Positions 17,142 through 17,737 of a stretch of 17,737 nt of DNA are shown in pieces. The stretch spans positions 1 to 17,737 of the forward strand of contig KN880817.1 in assembly GCA_000934385.1 (NCBI GenBank), written 5' to 3'. Within the stretch, counting starts at the first letter, position 1. Each line of letters begins with the position of its first letter. The notes under the pieces are model-generated. The model did no database searches. It saw nothing but the letters and a program-made list of their open reading frames with translations, and was not told the origin of the DNA. The stretch comes from Cylindrobasidium torrendii FP15055 ss-10. Taxonomy: Eukaryota > Basidiomycota > Agaricomycetes > Agaricales > Physalacriaceae. Made by a program: the position numbers and the translations under genes.

Positions 17142-17737
17142 ATGCTTTACTACAAGCCCACCTCTGCCGAGTACCAGCAAGCCATCAACGATAGCTTCCC
17201 GCCCGTGTCTCCAATTCCGAGCCCTATCCTTCGTGCGCCGTCTATTTAATCTCCTTCGAGGAGCTATATGTCGACAGTCTGTGCTGACATTTTCAAGATA
17301 TCTCGCCAACCATCGAACGTCGCTCCAGCCTCGGCAATGTGAACGGCACACCCGGCAATATCCTACTGAGGTTCCACGGACATCGTTACCCCCAGCCCCC
17401 CGAGTCTCCAACAAAGTCGTACATTCGTCCAGGAGAAATTCTTAGGCTCGTTCGTCCCATGACTGCTCCAACGCCGGCCACAGAGACCATCCCAGTCCCA
17501 CCCACTGCCACTGGTGGCAGCGCTCAACCGGTTGAAGAAAACCATTCAGATTCGGAGGACGAAAATCATGAACCGGTCTCCAGGAAGTTGTTCCAGGATA
17601 ACGCGGCTGAGGAGCGCGAGGACAGTGACACAGATGCCTCCCCCTACATCACTGCACCCCCGACTGAGCTGGATAGCGAGGAAGAGCCTGATAACGCCAC
17701 ATCGGACGACGAATATCGTCCCGGCAATATCTCCAAG
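17142..17737 (+). CDS. Gene A, right copy (partial): unrecognised acidic protein
   Basis: Exon 1 is 17142-17232. A 65-nt intron (17233-17297; GTGCGC donor, CTGAC branch, TTCAAG acceptor) separates it from exon 2, which is open to the window end. The frame after the intron carries ERRSSLGNVNGTPGN, matching ERRSSLGNVNATPGN of the left copy. A TAA at 17247-17249, where the left copy has TCA, would stop the unspliced frame after 35 codons but lies inside the intron, so the copy is probably intact as far as seen. Compared with the left copy, exon 1 changes are silent, exon 2 has a few replacements near its start (I to T, A to G, L to I, K to R, V to A) and one D to N, and the last 173 bases are identical. 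Function unknown; its acidic composition is the same as the left copy's. Confidence 0.65.

Larger units (their letters stand above)
14430..17737. repeat. Right arm of the large inverted duplication
   Basis: This arm holds the plus-strand MYND gene, intergenic DNA, gene A promoter and gene A in the mirror order of positions 1-3740. The last 173 bases (17565-17737) match the left copy without a difference. From about 17395 to 17564 I count four differences, and from 17142 to about 17395 about 19. The MYND proteins are about 70% identical. The window ends inside the most similar part, so the arm continues outside. Confidence 0.85.

Noticed and set aside
17247..17249. Premature stop making right gene A a pseudogene
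   Set aside because: The stop falls in a segment bounded by a phase-1 donor and a branch-point-supported acceptor. The conserved coding frame resumes after it.
16833..17249. A 138-codon frame reading from the gene A promoter into gene A
   Set aside because: The left arm has no equivalent open frame over its homologous promoter, so the extension is probably fortuitous.
1..17737. Inverted arms as terminal repeats of one large DNA transposon
   Set aside because: No transposase is seen, the arms carry intron-bearing host-like genes, divergence between arms is high in the inner part, and the spacer holds housekeeping genes.
1..17737. Inverted arms as a simple assembly artefact
   Set aside because: About 30% protein divergence in the MYND copies and indel-rich intergenic DNA show two genuine loci. 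Only the identical outer 173 bases would be open to this doubt.

Overview
The window looks like nuclear DNA of a filamentous basidiomycete, most likely an Agaricomycete. Nearly every gene is broken by short introns (43-85 nt) with CTRAY-like branch points close to the acceptor. The recognisable families are fungal: secreted class 3 lipases, a fungal-type tetraspanin, a PTPA phosphatase activator and a PQ-loop MPDU1 protein. All exon structures here were built by eye from reading-frame continuity, splice phase and, where possible, comparison of duplicated copies within the window. No database was searched.

Layout, left to right: an unrecognised acidic/basic nuclear-type protein, here called gene A (minus, about 11-1067, may run off the left edge); a MYND zinc-finger protein (minus, 1662-3663); a protein with a ubiquitin-like domain (minus, 3941-5076); an MPDU1-like PQ-loop protein (minus, 5296-6178); class 3 lipase 1 (minus, 6488-7609); class 3 lipase 2 (minus, 8846-10101); a tetraspanin (minus, 11261-12565 or 12637); a PTPA-type PP2A activator (plus, 12946-14268); a second MYND gene (plus, 14504-16515); and a second copy of gene A (plus, 17142 to beyond the right edge).

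The main architectural feature is a large inverted duplication. The gene A + MYND pair at the left end reappears in opposite orientation at the right end, with homologous promoters and intergenic DNA, around a unique spacer of about 10.7 kb. Both pairs are transcribed outward, away from the spacer. Divergence is graded along the arms: the MYND proteins are only about 70% identical, the proximal part of gene A is about 92% identical in DNA, and the last 173 bases of the window match the left copy exactly. This points to recent homogenisation of the outer arm or to stacked duplications of different age. Within the spacer, the two lipases are a tandem duplicate with complete Ser-Asp-His triads but strikingly different intron positions.

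The housekeeping genes in the spacer (PTPA, MPDU1, tetraspanin) have no obvious joint pathway with each other or with the flanking pairs. The lipases are predicted extracellular enzymes. I see no convincing RNA gene, CRISPR array, transposase or mating-type gene.
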